The notes under the pieces were generated by a model. It ran no database searches and had not been told where the DNA came from. It saw only the letters and a program-made list of their open reading frames with translations. From Prosapia bicincta (taxonomy: Eukaryota > Arthropoda > Insecta > Hemiptera > Cercopidae), in contig JBAIZL010000006.1 in the NCBI GenBank assembly GCA_036971475.1, positions 138,144,731 to 138,208,730 of the forward strand: a stretch of 64,000 nt of DNA, written 5' to 3'. The stretch's first letter is position 1. Every line of letters starts with the position of its first letter. A program made the position numbers and the translations under genes. Shown piece by piece: positions 12,272 through 25,935 of this stretch.

Positions 12272-12884
12272 GCTATTTTATATAAAAAATTGTTTCACTT
12301 ATCGTTACTTCACTTCCCCCGGTATGTCGACCACGTGAGGGGACAACGACATACGTTTTTACAATCACCCAAGTGCCTAGAACAATGATATGACATAAGA
12401 TTGAGTTAAGCTTTCAGTTCATGCTCAACCCCCTTTAGATCCTGGACTATGATATAAACATACTGTGGGAATGTATAGGAAATTAAATCTTGTTTGGCCT
12501 TCGAAAATCTTCGGGACACATCGTTGATCTCCGGTTTCTTACGCATTCTTGTGAATTCCGGAATGGGTCGCGTGCTAACGACCACTCTCAGGCACTCTCT
12601 ATACGCTGCGCCTTTCAAGTTTCACTTAAAATGTACAGGGGAGAAAAATTGTCAATTTAATTTACCAAATATGTAAATAGATAAAAAATTTATAACGAAA
12701 AGTTGAAGATTTTTATATTAAAATAAATTTAGCTTAATGTTTGTAAACTGCGTTCGTGACCTTACGCCATATTGGAACTCCCTTGTCGATGTAAAGATGG
12801 GCAACTATCACATGATGGATTTGGTTATAAAAAATATTATAACTCGACTAACGATAAGTGAAACGATTTTTTTGTAGTGTCCAG
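12272..12884. mobile_element. candidate inverted-repeat (MITE-like) element
   Basis: A perfect 16-bp inverted repeat, gtttcacttatcgtta at 12292-12307 and its reverse complement at 12849-12864, extends outward with mismatches through an A/T run (about 28 bp in all). The enclosed 540 bp includes a coding-like stretch on the minus strand. I could not define a target-site duplication, so the outer limits and the superfamily are open. Confidence 0.5.
12406..12618 (-). CDS. small ORF inside the inverted-repeat element, unknown
   Basis: A 70-codon minus-strand ORF, less AT-rich than its surroundings, basic in the middle (FTRMRKKPE) and ending in DLKGVEHELKA and a stop. I recognise no domain. A second copy of its last 44 bp or so lies at 12911-12955 (minus strand), again with the frame and terminal stop kept but with a few substitutions. 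This suggests the 3' end of a dispersed element-encoded or host protein. It may equally be a non-coding piece of a repeat. Confidence 0.22.
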   Translation of the reverse strand: MKGAAYRECLRVVVSTRPIPEFTRMRKKPEINDVSRRFSKAKQDLISYTFPQYVYIIVQDLKGVEHELKA

Positions 12885-13654
12885 TACGATAATCTGAAAT
12901 AAAATTGCGTTAGGCTTTCAGTGCATGCCCAACCCCCTTTAGATCCTGGACTATCAATTATGTGATGGCGTATGATTGCATACAACAACTTTGTATGTTA
13001 CTCTCTTCGGTGAGCTATATAATGCATGCCTGTATTTCCTAATACGTAACAGTAAATATTCTTCTGTAGCGAGTTAGAATGGTTTATTATCTACTTAAGC
13101 CGTGGTTATTAAAGTGATTCACGTAAGGGCTTATTTAACAAAAAATAAAAGTAACATTTATAAATATGAGTTACATTTTAGAATATTTTTCTGCCTTTCC
13201 TAACATTGATTAGTGTTTCTTTGTTAACGAGTTTCGAAATAACCCCATTCTCAAAAATGTAATAGTATTTTAAGTAAGTTACTACTGCAGTAACGTTAAG
13301 AGTGCTATGCAAATTGAGAATGACTCCGAAACGCGTCAACAGAAGAGAATATTGTTACGCTAGGAAAGGGAGCCAACTCTACTAAAATATGTAGACATAT
13401 TCCTAACAGAATGTAGATAAGTGTATTAATAATTTCAAAGAAAAATAATAAAAATGTAGAAAAATGTACCTACTTTAATGTATAAAAATATTCCTAACAA
13501 AATTAAAGATGAATAAATTAAGAATTTCAGATCTGATGAATTACTAAATTTTAATTAAAAAATTTAATCTGAGACAAAACCATGTTCATATCATGTCGGC
13601 ACTCTGGATACATTTATTATTATTTTTTTTTAAAATTTGTGTTCTTATAGGAAG
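12885..13654. other. AT-rich spacer with a 44-bp duplicate of the upstream ORF end
   Basis: 12911-12955 repeats 12409-12453 with about four differences. The rest (12956-13654) is AT-rich non-coding sequence in which I see no other feature. Confidence 0.5.
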
Positions 13655-16062
13655 CGGTGGTTACTCGTTTTCGTTTTGGCCAATCCTTATTTACGCGTGA
13701 ATGGTTGATGCGCCACGAAGGTCCGCTACTACGCCAATCTTGTGGAGGTGCCATCGCTTTCCTTCGCCACTGTGGTGGCTACTTGTTTTCGTAACGACTA
13801 CTTGTTAACGCGTGAATGGTTGATGCGCCACTAGGATCCGCTACTACGCCAATCTTGTGGAGGTGCCATCGCTTTCCTACGCCACTGTGGTGGCTACTCG
13901 TTTTCATAACGACTACTCCTTGTTAACGCGTGAATTGTTGATGCTTCACGAGGGTCCGCCACTATGTCAATCTTGTGGAGGTGCCATCGCTTTCCTTCGC
14001 CACTGTGGTGGCTACTTGTTTTCGTAACGACTACTTGTTAACGCGTGAATGGTTGATGCGCCACGAGGATCCGCTACTACGCCAATCTTGTGGAGGTGCC
14101 ATCGCTTTCCTACGCCACTGTGGTGGCTACTCGTTTTCATAACGACTACTCCTTGTTAACGCGTGAATTGTTGATGCTTCACGAGGGTTCTCTACTATGT
14201 CAATCTTGTGGAGGTGCCATCGCTTTCCTACGCCACTGTGGTGGCTACTCGTTTTCGTATTGGCCACTCCATGTTGATGCGTCACGAGGGTCCGCTACTA
14301 TGTCAATCTTTTGGAGGTGCCATCGCTTTCCTACGCCACTGTGGTGGCTACTCGTTTTCGTATTAACCACTCCATGTTGATGCGTCACGAGGGTCCGCTA
14401 CTATGTCAGTCTTGTGGAGGTGCCATCGCTTTCCTACGCCACTGTGGTGGCTACTCGTTTTCGTATTGACCACTCCATGTTGATGCGCCACGAGGGTTCT
14501 CTACTATGTCAATCTTGTGGAGGTGCCATCGCTTTCCTACGCCACTGTGGTGGCTACTCGTTTTCGTATTGACCACTCCATGTTGATGCGTCACGAGGGT
14601 CCGCTACTATGGCGATCTTGTGGAGGTGCCATCGCTTTCCTACGCCACTGTGGTGGCTACTCGTTTTCGTATTGATCACTCCATGTTGATGCGTCACGAG
14701 GGTCCGCTACTATGTCAATCTTGTGGAGGTGCCATCGCTTTCCTACGCCACTGTGGTGGCTACTTGTTTTCGTAACGACTACTCCTTCTTGATGCGTCAC
14801 GAGGGTCCGCTACTATGTCAATCTTGTGGAGGTGCCATCGCTTTCCTACGCCACTGTGGTGGCTACTTGTTTTCGTAACGACTACTTGTTAACGCGTGAA
14901 TGGTTGATGCGCCACGAGGATCCGCTACTACGCCAATCTTGTGGAGGTGCCATCGCTTTCCTACGCCACGGTGGTGGCTACTCGTTTTCATAACGACTAC
15001 TCCTTGTTAACGCGTGAATTGTTGATGCTTCACGATGGTCCGCCACTATGTCAATCTTGTGGAGGTGCCATAGCTTTCCTTCGCCACTGTGGTGGCTACT
15101 TGTTTTCGTAACGACTACTCCTTGTTAACGCGTGAATGGTTGATGCGCCACGAGGGTTCTCTACTATGTCAATCTTGTGGAGGTGCCATCGCTTTCCTAC
15201 GCCACTGTGGTGGCTATTCGTTTTAGTATTGACCACTCCATGTTGATGCGTCACGAGGGTCCGCTACTATGTCAATCTTGTGGAGGTGCCATCGCTTTCC
15301 TACGCCACTGTGGTGGCTACTCGTTTTCGTATTGACCACTCCATGTTGATGCGTCACGAGGGTCCGCTACTATGTCAATCTTGTGGAGGTGCCATCGCTT
15401 TCCTATGCCACTGTGGTGGCTACTTGTTTTCGTAACGACTACTCCTTGTTAACGCGTGAATGGTTGATGCGCCACGAGGGTCCTCTACTATGTCAATCTT
15501 GTGGAGGTGCCATCGCTTTCCTACGCCACTGTGGTGGCTACTCGTTTTCGTATTGACCACTCCATGTTGATGCGTCACGAGGGTCCGCTACTATGTCAAT
15601 CTTGTGGAGGTGCCATCGCTTTCCTACGCCACTGTGGTGGCTACTCGTTTTCGTATTGACCACTCCATGTTGATGCGTCACGAGGGTCCGCTACTATGTC
15701 AATCTTGTGGAGGTGCCATCGCTTTCCTACGCCACTGTGGTGGCTACTCGTTTTCGTATTGACCACTCCATGTTGATGCGTCACGAGGGTCCGCTACTAT
15801 GTCAATCTTGTGGAGGTGCCATCGCTTTCCTACGCCACTGTGGTGGCTACTCGTTTTCGTAACGACTACTCCTTGTTAACGCGTGAATGGTTGATGCGCC
15901 ATGAGGGTCCGCCACTATGCCATTCTTGTGGAGGTTCCATTGTGGTGGCTACTTGTTTTCGTATTGGCCACTCCTTTTTAACGCGTGAATGGTTGATGCG
16001 TCACGAGGGTCTGCTACTATGCCAGTTTGGTGGAGGTGCCACCACTTTTCTACGCCACCTAC
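13655..16062. repeat. 103-121-bp tandem satellite array
   Basis: About 22 units containing tggaggtgccatcgctttcc and cactgtggtggctactcgtt. The short form has a 103-bp period (gtcacgaggg at 14281 and 14384). Longer forms insert ccttgttaacgcgtgaatgg between the core blocks. Long and short forms occur in runs, and mixed blocks recur (for example about 13.72-14.2 kb and 14.86-15.2 kb). Small plus-strand ORFs (14090-14380, 15810-16073) cross the array and are treated as by-products. Confidence 0.94.
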
Positions 16063-16631
16063 ATTTATTTTGAATGAGTAAATTTAATTCTTCAATTATA
16101 TTATTTGTGAGTTACTGTTTAAGTTTAAGGTTAACTGTTTAGTTCTAAGGAAGTAGGTATCAGGATGTTTACACAGTTTGCTTTTTAAAGCACAACAATT
16201 AATTTGAACGCTTGTACCCAGTCGGATCTACAGAAATGACGCTAGCATTTTGCTGTATATATTTGGTTTCTAGTTTCGAATGAAAATAATTCGTGTCTCA
16301 TCTCACAGGAGAATGTGTATTCTTCACTTGCACCTATCCAATCAATGGGTTGGATTTAAAGGTCGACGGAGAGAATTTGTGTCATTAAGTCAAAACTAGG
16401 TTTAGGCCGGTTTTGTTGCGGTGCTTCTTTTCCTAGCTCTGTTTCATTATATTATACCTTATAGCAATAATTTTAAAAAAATAATTGACTTTTTTAATGC
16501 ACTGTTCCTTCAACACAACAACGGGAAATATTACAACACGATGACAAAATCAATCTTACGCTGGTTTACGTATTGATAAAATGTCCTTTATTTAAACTGT
16601 TCTTTCTTTTTTATGTTTTTAACGCGTTATC
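16063..16631. other. unique spacer
   Basis: Single-copy AT-rich sequence between two arrays. No feature recognised. Confidence 0.55.
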
Positions 16632-18508
16632 GATTTATCGTTGGCGTGACAAAGTATACTAAAGGCTACTCCCAATACCAGGAGTCATTACGTCCCTGCC
16701 CTAGACTTGTCATAACTCCACCTCCCTTTCCCATCCTTCTTGCTATACGGACGGTGTAATAGGTTACGCCACTATGTACCCTAGCCACTCTGCCCACGTG
16801 ATGCCACGATTTATCGTTGGCGTGACAAAGTATACTAAAGGCTACTCCCAATACCAGGAGTCATTAGGTCCCTGCCCTAGACTTGTCATAACTCCACCTC
16901 CCTTTCCCATCCTTCTTGCTATACGGACGGTGTAATAGGTTACGCCACTATGTACCCTAGCCACTCTGCCCACGTGATGCCACGATTTATCGTTGGCGTG
17001 ACAAAGTATACTAAAGGCTACTCCCAATACCAGGAGTCATTAGGTCCCTGCCCTAGACTTGTCATAATTCCACCTCACTTTCCCATCCTTCTTGCTATAC
17101 GGACGGTGTAACAGGTAACGCCACTATGTACCCTAGCCACCCTGCCCACGTGATGCCACGATTTATCGTTGGCGTGACAAAGTATACTAAAGGCTACTCC
17201 CAATACCAGGAGTCATTAGGTCCCTGCCCTAGACTTGTCATAATTCCACCTCACTTTCCCATCATTCTTGCTATACGGACGGTGTAACAGGTAAAGTCAC
17301 TATGCACCCTAGCCACCCTGCTCACGTGATGCCACGATTTGTCGTTGGTGTGACTAAGTATACTAAAGGCTACTCCCAATACCAGGAGTCATTAGGTCCC
17401 TGCCCTAGACTTGTCATAACTCCACCTCCCTTTCCCATCCTTCTTGCTATACGGACGGTGTAATAGATAACGCCACTATGTACCCTAGCCACCCTGCCTA
17501 CGTGATGCCACGATTTATCGTTGGCGTGACAAAGTATACTAAAGGCTACTCCCAATACCAGGAGTCATTAGGTCCCTGCCCTAGACTTGTCATAACTCCA
17601 CCTCCCTTTCCCATCCTTCTTGCTATACGGACGGTGTAATAGATAACGCCACTATGTACCCTAGCCACCCTGCCTACGTGATGCCACGATTTATCGTTGG
17701 CGTGACAAAGTATACTAAAGGCTACTCCCAATACCAGGAGTCATTAGGTCCCTGCCCTAGACTTGTCATAACTCCACCTCACTTTCCCATCTTTCTTGCT
17801 ATACGGACGGTGTAATAGGTAACGCCAATATGTACCCTAGCCACCCTGCCCACGTGATGCCACGATTTATCGTTGGCGTGACTAAGTATACTAAAGGCTA
17901 CTCCCAATACCAGGAGTCATTAGGTCCCTGCCCTAGACTTGTCATAACTCCACCTCACTTTCCCATCTTTCTTGCTATACGGACGGTGTAATAGGTAACG
18001 CCAATATGTACCCTAGCCACCCTGCCCACGTGATGCCACGATTTATCGTTGGCGTGACTAAGTATACTAAAGGCTACTCCCAATACCAGGAGTCATTAGG
18101 TCGCTGCCCTAGACTTGTCATAACTCCACCTCCCTTTCCCATTCTTCTTGCTATACGGACGGTGTAACAGGTAACGCCACTATGTACCCTAGCCACCCTG
18201 CCCACGTGATGCCACGATTTATCGTTGGCGTGACTAAGTATACTAAAGGCTACTCCCAATACCAGGAGTCATTAGGTCGCTGCCCTAGACTTGTCATAAC
18301 TCCACCTCACTTTCCCATCCTTCTTGCTATACGGACGGTGTAATAGGTAACGCCAATATGTACCCTAGCCACCCTGCCCACGTGATGCCACGATTTATCG
18401 TTGGCGTGACTAAGTATACTAAAGGCTACTCCCAATACCAGGAGTCATTAGGTCCCTGCCCTAGACTTGTCATAACTCCACCTTCCTTTCCCATTCTTCT
18501 TGCTATTT
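16632..18508. repeat. 176-bp tandem satellite array
   Basis: About 10.6 units with a 176-bp period (the same 61-codon minus-strand ORF at 16666, 16842, 17370 and 17546). Most units hold CACGTG in cccacgtgatgccacg; a few have ctacgtg instead. The units are very similar to one another, with a few linked variants (tcactttcccat or tccctttcccat; aacaggtaa or aataggtaa). The array breaks off mid-unit at about 18508. Confidence 0.95.
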
Positions 18509-19385
18509 TTAAGTGGATATTTTAAAATGGGTATTTTTGAAATGTAGAAGTGAAGTGTTCTCTGTAGCCTACATATTGTCACAATACAGAAACAACTTAA
18601 CCTGATCTATACTTTCGATCTTATACTTGACGATTTATACTTACGATTTATACTTACGATTTATACTTGACTCGTAGAATCAACCGTCATGTTACCTTCT
18701 TTTTGAGTAAGTGTGAACATAAGTTTTTTGTAGACTCTGTGTATGACTGCTTACAACCGAAAAGTTCAATTAAAAAGTACTGTCTTTAGAGGGTTTTTTC
18801 TATTTATTTATTTACTATTCTTGAGTTTTCCCGTCCTCTCCGTACAAATTGGTCACTTTTGAAGTGCATTACTTTGGGTCTTCACTGTTTTATTGTACTT
18901 TAGTATGTGTAACAGCATTACCTACAGTCAAGCATTACAGAAATTTAAAAAACATTTAAGACTTAATAAAACTCAAAACAGCTGCGAGCGAATCAATAAA
19001 TAAAAAACAAAAACAGAAATCTTGAGCATTGTCAATTCATGATGCACGCTCGCACGCACGTACGCAAGCACGACGCACGCATGCACTCATTTCAGTATCG
19101 TTGTGTGCGATAAAGTGTTAACCACATCCAACGTAATAAAAATGACATAGTTCTTAAGCACGTTTTTGTTGCTCAGAGTGGGCTTCTCTTCTCTTAAATC
19201 GTGTATATTATATATTGGTAACGTTTCTGTTGGAACATCAGGTATATTGCCCTAACTTGAGTAAAACTGAATGCTTTCGTGTTGTATTAGTTCAGCTATG
19301 TAGAGAAATGAAAGAAATTTACTCGGCCTACTGTTTGTTGTGTATATGTAAAAATGGCCATCAGCAAAGTACAGAATGGCGTATT
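18509..19385. other. unique spacer with short repeats
   Basis: It holds a small tandem run of acgatttatactt (about 18628-18668, three to four copies) and a CG/CA-rich alternating purine-pyrimidine stretch at about 19042-19090 (cgcacgcacgtacgcaagca). No gene supported. Confidence 0.6.
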
Positions 19386-19649
19386 GTAATTCTGAGAACG
19401 CCAAACTGTACGTAGGCCAGATTCATGCTTTGTTCCTGTTTTTGTAATAGGTTCGTGGGCATGCTACTAGTTCGATCAATTAGAGAGATAATTAATAAGT
19501 GTTGTAGGAATTTTGTAAGGTTACATAACTCGACAGAAGGATTGTTATTCCGAGAACGCCAAACTGTACGTAGGCCAGATTCATGCTTTGTTCCTGTTTT
19601 TGTAATAGGTTCGTGGGCATGCTACTAGTTCGATCAATTAGAGAGATAA

Positions 19650-22600
19650 TTAATAAGTGTTGTAGGAATTTTGTAAGGTTACATAACTCGACAGAAGGAT
19701 TGTTATTCCGAGAACGCCAAACTGTACGTAGGCCAGATTCATGCTTTGTTCCTGTTTTTGTAATAGGTTCGTGGGCATGCTACTATTCAACCAATTAAAA
19801 AGATAATTAATAAGTGTTGTAGGAATATTGTAAGGTTACATAACTCGACAGAAGGATTGTTATTCCGAGAACGCCAAACTGTACGTAGGCCAGATTCAAG
19901 CTCTGTTCCTGTTTTTGTATTAGGTTCGTGGCCATGCTACTAGTTCGACCAATTAAAAAGATAATTAATAAGTGTTGTAGGAATATTGTAAGGTTACATG
20001 ACTCGATAGAAGGATTGTTATTCTGAGAACGCCAAACTGTACGTAGGCCAGATTCAAGCTCTGTTCCTGTTTTTGCAATAGGTTCGTGGCCATGCTACTA
20101 GTTCGACCAATTAAAAAGATAATTAATAAGTGTTGTAGGAATATTGTAAGGTTACATAACTCGACAGAAGGATTGTTATTCTGAGAACGCCAAACTGTAC
20201 GTAGGCCAGATTCATGCTTTGTTCCTGTTTTTGTAATAGGTTCGTGGGCATGCTACTAGTTCGATCAATTAGAGAGATAATTAATAAGTGTTGTAGGAAT
20301 TTTGTAAGGTTACATAACTCGACAGAAGGATAGTTATTCCGAGAACGCCAAACTGTACGTAGGCCAGATTCATGCTTTGTTCCTGTTTTTGTAATAGGTT
20401 CGTGGGCATGCTACTATTCAACCAATTAAAAAGATAATTAATAAGTGTTGTAGGAATATTGTAAGGTTACATAACTCGACAGAAGGATTGTTATTCCGAG
20501 AACGCCAAACTGTACGTAGGCCAGATTCAAGCTCTGTTCCTGTTTTTGTATTAGGTTCGTGGCCATGCTACTAGTTCGACCAATTAAAAAGATAATTAAT
20601 AAGTGTTGTAGGAATATTGTAAGGTTACATGACTCGATAGAAGGATTGTTATTCTGAGAACGCCAAACTGTACGTAGGCCAGATTCAAGCTCTGTTCCTG
20701 TTTTTGCAATAGGTTCGTGGCCATGCTACTAGTTCGACCAATTAAAAAGATAATTAATAAGTGTTGTAGGAATATTGTAAGGTTACATAACTCGACAGAA
20801 GGATTGTTATTCTGAGAACGCCAAACTGTACGTAGGCCAGATTCATGCTTTGTTCCTGTTTTTGCAATAGGTTCGTGGCCATGCTACTAGTTCAACCAAT
20901 TAAAAAGATAATTAATAAGTGTTGTAGGAATATTGTAAGGTTACATGACAGAAGGATTGTTATTCCGAGAACGCCAAACTGTACGTAGGCCAGATTCAAG
21001 CTCTGTTCCTGTTTTTGCAATAGGTTCGTGGCCATGCTACTAGTTCAACCAATTAAAAAGATAATTAATAAGTGTTGTAGGAATATTGTAAGGTTACATG
21101 ACAGAAGGATTGTTATTCTGAGAACGCCAAACTGTACGTAGGCCAGATTCAAGCTCTGTTCCTGTTTTTGTAATAGGTTCGTGGCCATGCTACTAGTTCA
21201 ACCAATTAAAAAGATAATTAATAAGTGTTGTAGGAATATTGTAAGGTTACATGACAGAAGGATTGTTATTCCGAGAACGCCAAACTGTACGTAGGCCAGA
21301 TTCAAGCTCTGTTCCTGTTTTTGTATTAGGTTCGTGGCCATGCTACTAGTTCGACCAATTAAAAAGATAATTAATAAGTGTTGTAGGAATATTGTAAGGT
21401 TACATGACTCGACAGAAGGATTGTTATTCTGAGAACGCCAAACTGTACGTAGGCCAGATTCAAGCTCTGTTCCTGTTTTTGCAATAGGTTCGTGGCCATG
21501 CTACTAGTTCGACCAATTAAAAAGATAATTAATAAGTGTTGTAGGAATATTGTAAGGTTACATGGCAGAAGGATTGTTATTCTGAGAACGCCAAACTGTA
21601 CGTAGGCCAGATTCATGCTTTGTTCCTGTTTTTGTAATAGGTTCGTGGCCATGCTATTAGTTCAACCAATTAAAATGATAATTAATAAGTGTTGTAGGAA
21701 TATTGTAAGGTTACATGACTCGACAGAAGGATTGTTATTCCGAGAACGCCAAACTGTACGTAGGCCAGATTCAAGCTTTGTTCCTGTTTTTGTATTAGGT
21801 TCGTGGGCATGCTACTAGTTCAACCAATTAAAATGATAATTAATAAGTGTTGTAGGAATATTGTAAGGTTACATGACTCGACAGAAGGATTGTTATTCCG
21901 AGAACGCCAAACTGTACGTAGGCCAGATTCAAGCTTTGTTCCTGTTTTTGTAATAGGTTCGTGGGCATGCTACTAGTTCGATCAATTAGAGAGATAATTA
22001 ATAAGTGTTGTAGGAATATTGTAAGGTTACATGACTCGACAGAAGGATGTTATTCTGAGAACGCCAAACTGTACGTAGGCCAGATTCATGCTTTGTTCCT
22101 GTTTTTGTAATAGTTACGTGGGCATGCTACTAGTTCGATCAATTAGAGAGATAATTAATAAGTGTTGTAGGAATATTGTAAGGTTACATGACTCGACAGA
22201 AGGATGTTATTCTGAGAACGCCAAACTGTACGTAGGCCAGATTCATGCTTTGTTCCTGTTTTTGTAATAGTTACGTGGGCATGCTACTAGTTCGATCAAT
22301 TAGAGAGATAATTAATAAGTGTTGTAGGAATATTGTAAGGTTACATGACTCGACAGAAGGATGTTATTCTGAGAACGCCAAACTGTACGTAGGCCAGATT
22401 CATGCTTTGTTCCTGTTTTTGTAATAGTTACGTGGGCATGCTACTAGTTCGATCAATTAGAGAGATAATTAATAAGTGTTGTAGGAATATTGTAAGGTTA
22501 CATGACTCGACAGAAGGATTGTTATTCCGAGAACGCCAAACTGTACGTAGGCCAGATTCATGCTTTGTTCCTGTTTTTGTAATAGGTTCGTGGCCATGCT

Positions 22601-25600
22601 ACTAGTTCGATCAATTAAAAAGATAATTAATAAGTGTTGTAGGAATATTGTAAGGTTACATAACTCGACAGAAGGATTGTTATTCCGAGAACGCCAAACT
22701 GTACGTAGGCCAGATTCATGCTTTGTTCCTGTTTTTGTAATAGGTTCGTGGCCATGCTACTAGTTCGACCAATTAAAAAGATAATTAATAAGTGTTGTAG
22801 GAATTTTGTAAGGTTACATAACTCGACAGAAGGATTGTTATTCCGAGAACGCCAAACTGTACGTAGGCCAGATTCATGCTTTGTTCCTGTTTTTGTAATA
22901 GGTTCGTGGGCATGCTACTATTCAACCAATTAAAAAGATAATTAATAAGTGTTGTAGGAATATTGTAAGGTTACATAACTCGACAGAAGGATTGTTATTC
23001 CGAGAACGCCAAACTGTACGTAGGCCAGATTCAAGCTCTGTTCCTGTTTTTGTATTAGGTTCGTGGCCATGCTACTAGTTCGACCAATTAAAAAGATAAT
23101 TAATAAGTGTTGTAGGAATATTGTAAGGTTACATGACTCGATAGAAGGATTGTTATTCTGAGAACGCCAAACTGTACGTAGGCCAGATTCAAGCTCTGTT
23201 CCTGTTTTTGCAATAGGTTCGTGGCCATGCTACTAGTTCGACCAATTAAAAAGATAATTAATAAGTGTTGTAGGAATATTGTAAGGTTACATAACTCGAC
23301 AGAAGGATTGTTATTCTGAGAACGCCAAACTGTACGTAGGCCAGATTCATGCTTTGTTCCTGTTTTTGTAATAGGTTCGTGGGCATGCTACTAGTTCGAT
23401 CAATTAGAGAGATAATTAATAAGTGTTGTAGGAATTTTGTAAGGTTACATAACTCGACAGAAGGATAGTTATTCCGAGAACGCCAAACTGTACGTAGGCC
23501 AGATTCATGCTTTGTTCCTGTTTTTGTAATAGGTTCGTGGGCATGCTACTATTCAACCAATTAAAAAGATAATTAATAAGTGTTGTAGGAATATTGTAAG
23601 GTTACATAACTCGACAGAAGGATTGTTATTCCGAGAACGCCAAACTGTACGTAGGCCAGATTCAAGCTCTGTTCCTGTTTTTGTATTAGGTTCGTGGCCA
23701 TGCTACTAGTTCGACCAATTAAAAAGATAATTAATAAGTGTTGTAGGAATATTGTAAGGTTACATGACTCGATAGAAGGATTGTTATTCTGAGAACGCCA
23801 AACTGTACGTAGGCCAGATTCAAGCTCTGTTCCTGTTTTTGCAATAGGTTCGTGGCCATGCTACTAGTTCGACCAATTAAAAAGATAATTAATAAGTGTT
23901 GTAGGAATATTGTAAGGTTACATAACTCGACAGAAGGATTGTTATTCTGAGAACGCCAAACTGTACGTAGGCCAGATTCATGCTTTGTTCCTGTTTTTGC
24001 AATAGGTTCGTGGCCATGCTACTAGTTCAACCAATTAAAAAGATAATTAATAAGTGTTGTAGGAATATTGTAAGGTTACATGACAGAAGGATTGTTATTC
24101 CGAGAACGCCAAACTGTACGTAGGCCAGATTCAAGCTCTGTTCCTGTTTTTGCAATAGGTTCGTGGCCATGCTACTAGTTCAACCAATTAAAAAGATAAT
24201 TAATAAGTGTTGTAGGAATATTGTAAGGTTACATGACAGAAGGATTGTTATTCTGAGAACGCCAAACTGTACGTAGGCCAGATTCAAGCTCTGTTCCTGT
24301 TTTTGTAATAGGTTCGTGGCCATGCTACTAGTTCAACCAATTAAAAAGATAATTAATAAGTGTTGTAGGAATATTGTAAGGTTACATGACAGAAGGATTG
24401 TTATTCCGAGAACGCCAAACTGTACGTAGGCCAGATTCAAGCTCTGTTCCTGTTTTTGTATTAGGTTCGTGGCCATGCTACTAGTTCGACCAATTAAAAA
24501 GATAATTAATAAGTGTTGTAGGAATATTGTAAGGTTACATGACTCGACAGAAGGATTGTTATTCTGAGAACGCCAAACTGTACGTAGGCCAGATTCAAGC
24601 TCTGTTCCTGTTTTTGCAATAGGTTCGTGGCCATGCTACTAGTTCGACCAATTAAAAAGATAATTAATAAGTGTTGTAGGAATATTGTAAGGTTACATGG
24701 CAGAAGGATTGTTATTCTGAGAACGCCAAACTGTACGTAGGCCAGATTCATGCTTTGTTCCTGTTTTTGTAATAGGTTCGTGGCCATGCTATTAGTTCAA
24801 CCAATTAAAATGATAATTAATAAGTGTTGTAGGAATATTGTAAGGTTACATGACTCGACAGAAGGATTGTTATTCCGAGAACGCCAAACTGTACGTAGGC
24901 CAGATTCAAGCTTTGTTCCTGTTTTTGTATTAGGTTCGTGGGCATGCTACTAGTTCAACCAATTAAAATGATAATTAATAAGTGTTGTAGGAATATTGTA
25001 AGGTTACATGACTCGACAGAAGGATTGTTATTCCGAGAACGCCAAACTGTACGTAGGCCAGATTCAAGCTTTGTTCCTGTTTTTGTAATAGGTTCGTGGG
25101 CATGCTACTAGTTCGATCAATTAGAGAGATAATTAATAAGTGTTGTAGGAATATTGTAAGGTTACATGACTCGACAGAAGGATGTTATTCTGAGAACGCC
25201 AAACTGTACGTAGGCCAGATTCATGCTTTGTTCCTGTTTTTGTAATAGTTACGTGGGCATGCTACTAGTTCGATCAATTAGAGAGATAATTAATAAGTGT
25301 TGTAGGAATATTGTAAGGTTACATGACTCGACAGAAGGATGTTATTCTGAGAACGCCAAACTGTACGTAGGCCAGATTCATGCTTTGTTCCTGTTTTTGT
25401 AATAGTTACGTGGGCATGCTACTAGTTCGATCAATTAGAGAGATAATTAATAAGTGTTGTAGGAATATTGTAAGGTTACATGACTCGACAGAAGGATGTT
25501 ATTCTGAGAACGCCAAACTGTACGTAGGCCAGATTCATGCTTTGTTCCTGTTTTTGTAATAGTTACGTGGGCATGCTACTAGTTCGATCAATTAGAGAGA

Positions 25601-25935
25601 TAATTAATAAGTGTTGTAGGAATATTGTAAGGTTACATGACTCGACAGAAGGATTGTTATTCCGAGAACGCCAAACTGTACGTAGGCCAGATTCATGCTT
25701 TGTTCCTGTTTTTGTAATAGGTTCGTGGCCATGCTACTAGTTCGATCAATTAAAAAGATAATTAATAAGTGTTGTAGGAATATTGTAAGGTTACATAACT
25801 CGACAGAAGGATTGTTATTCCGAGAACGCCAAACTGTACGTAGGCCAGATTCATGCTTTGTTCCTGTTTTTGTAATAGGTTCGTGGCCATGCTACTAGTT
25901 CGACCAATTAAAAAGATAATTAATAAGTGTTGTAG
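19650..25935. repeat. 3135-bp tandem higher-order duplication in the 158-bp array
   Basis: The sequence of variant units from about 19.65 to 22.8 kb recurs exactly 3135 bp later, at about 22.79 to 25.93 kb. Identical ORF pairs give the same offset: 21371/24506, 21615/24750, 22402/25537, 22560/25695. The offset corresponds to about 20 units. Confidence 0.9.
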
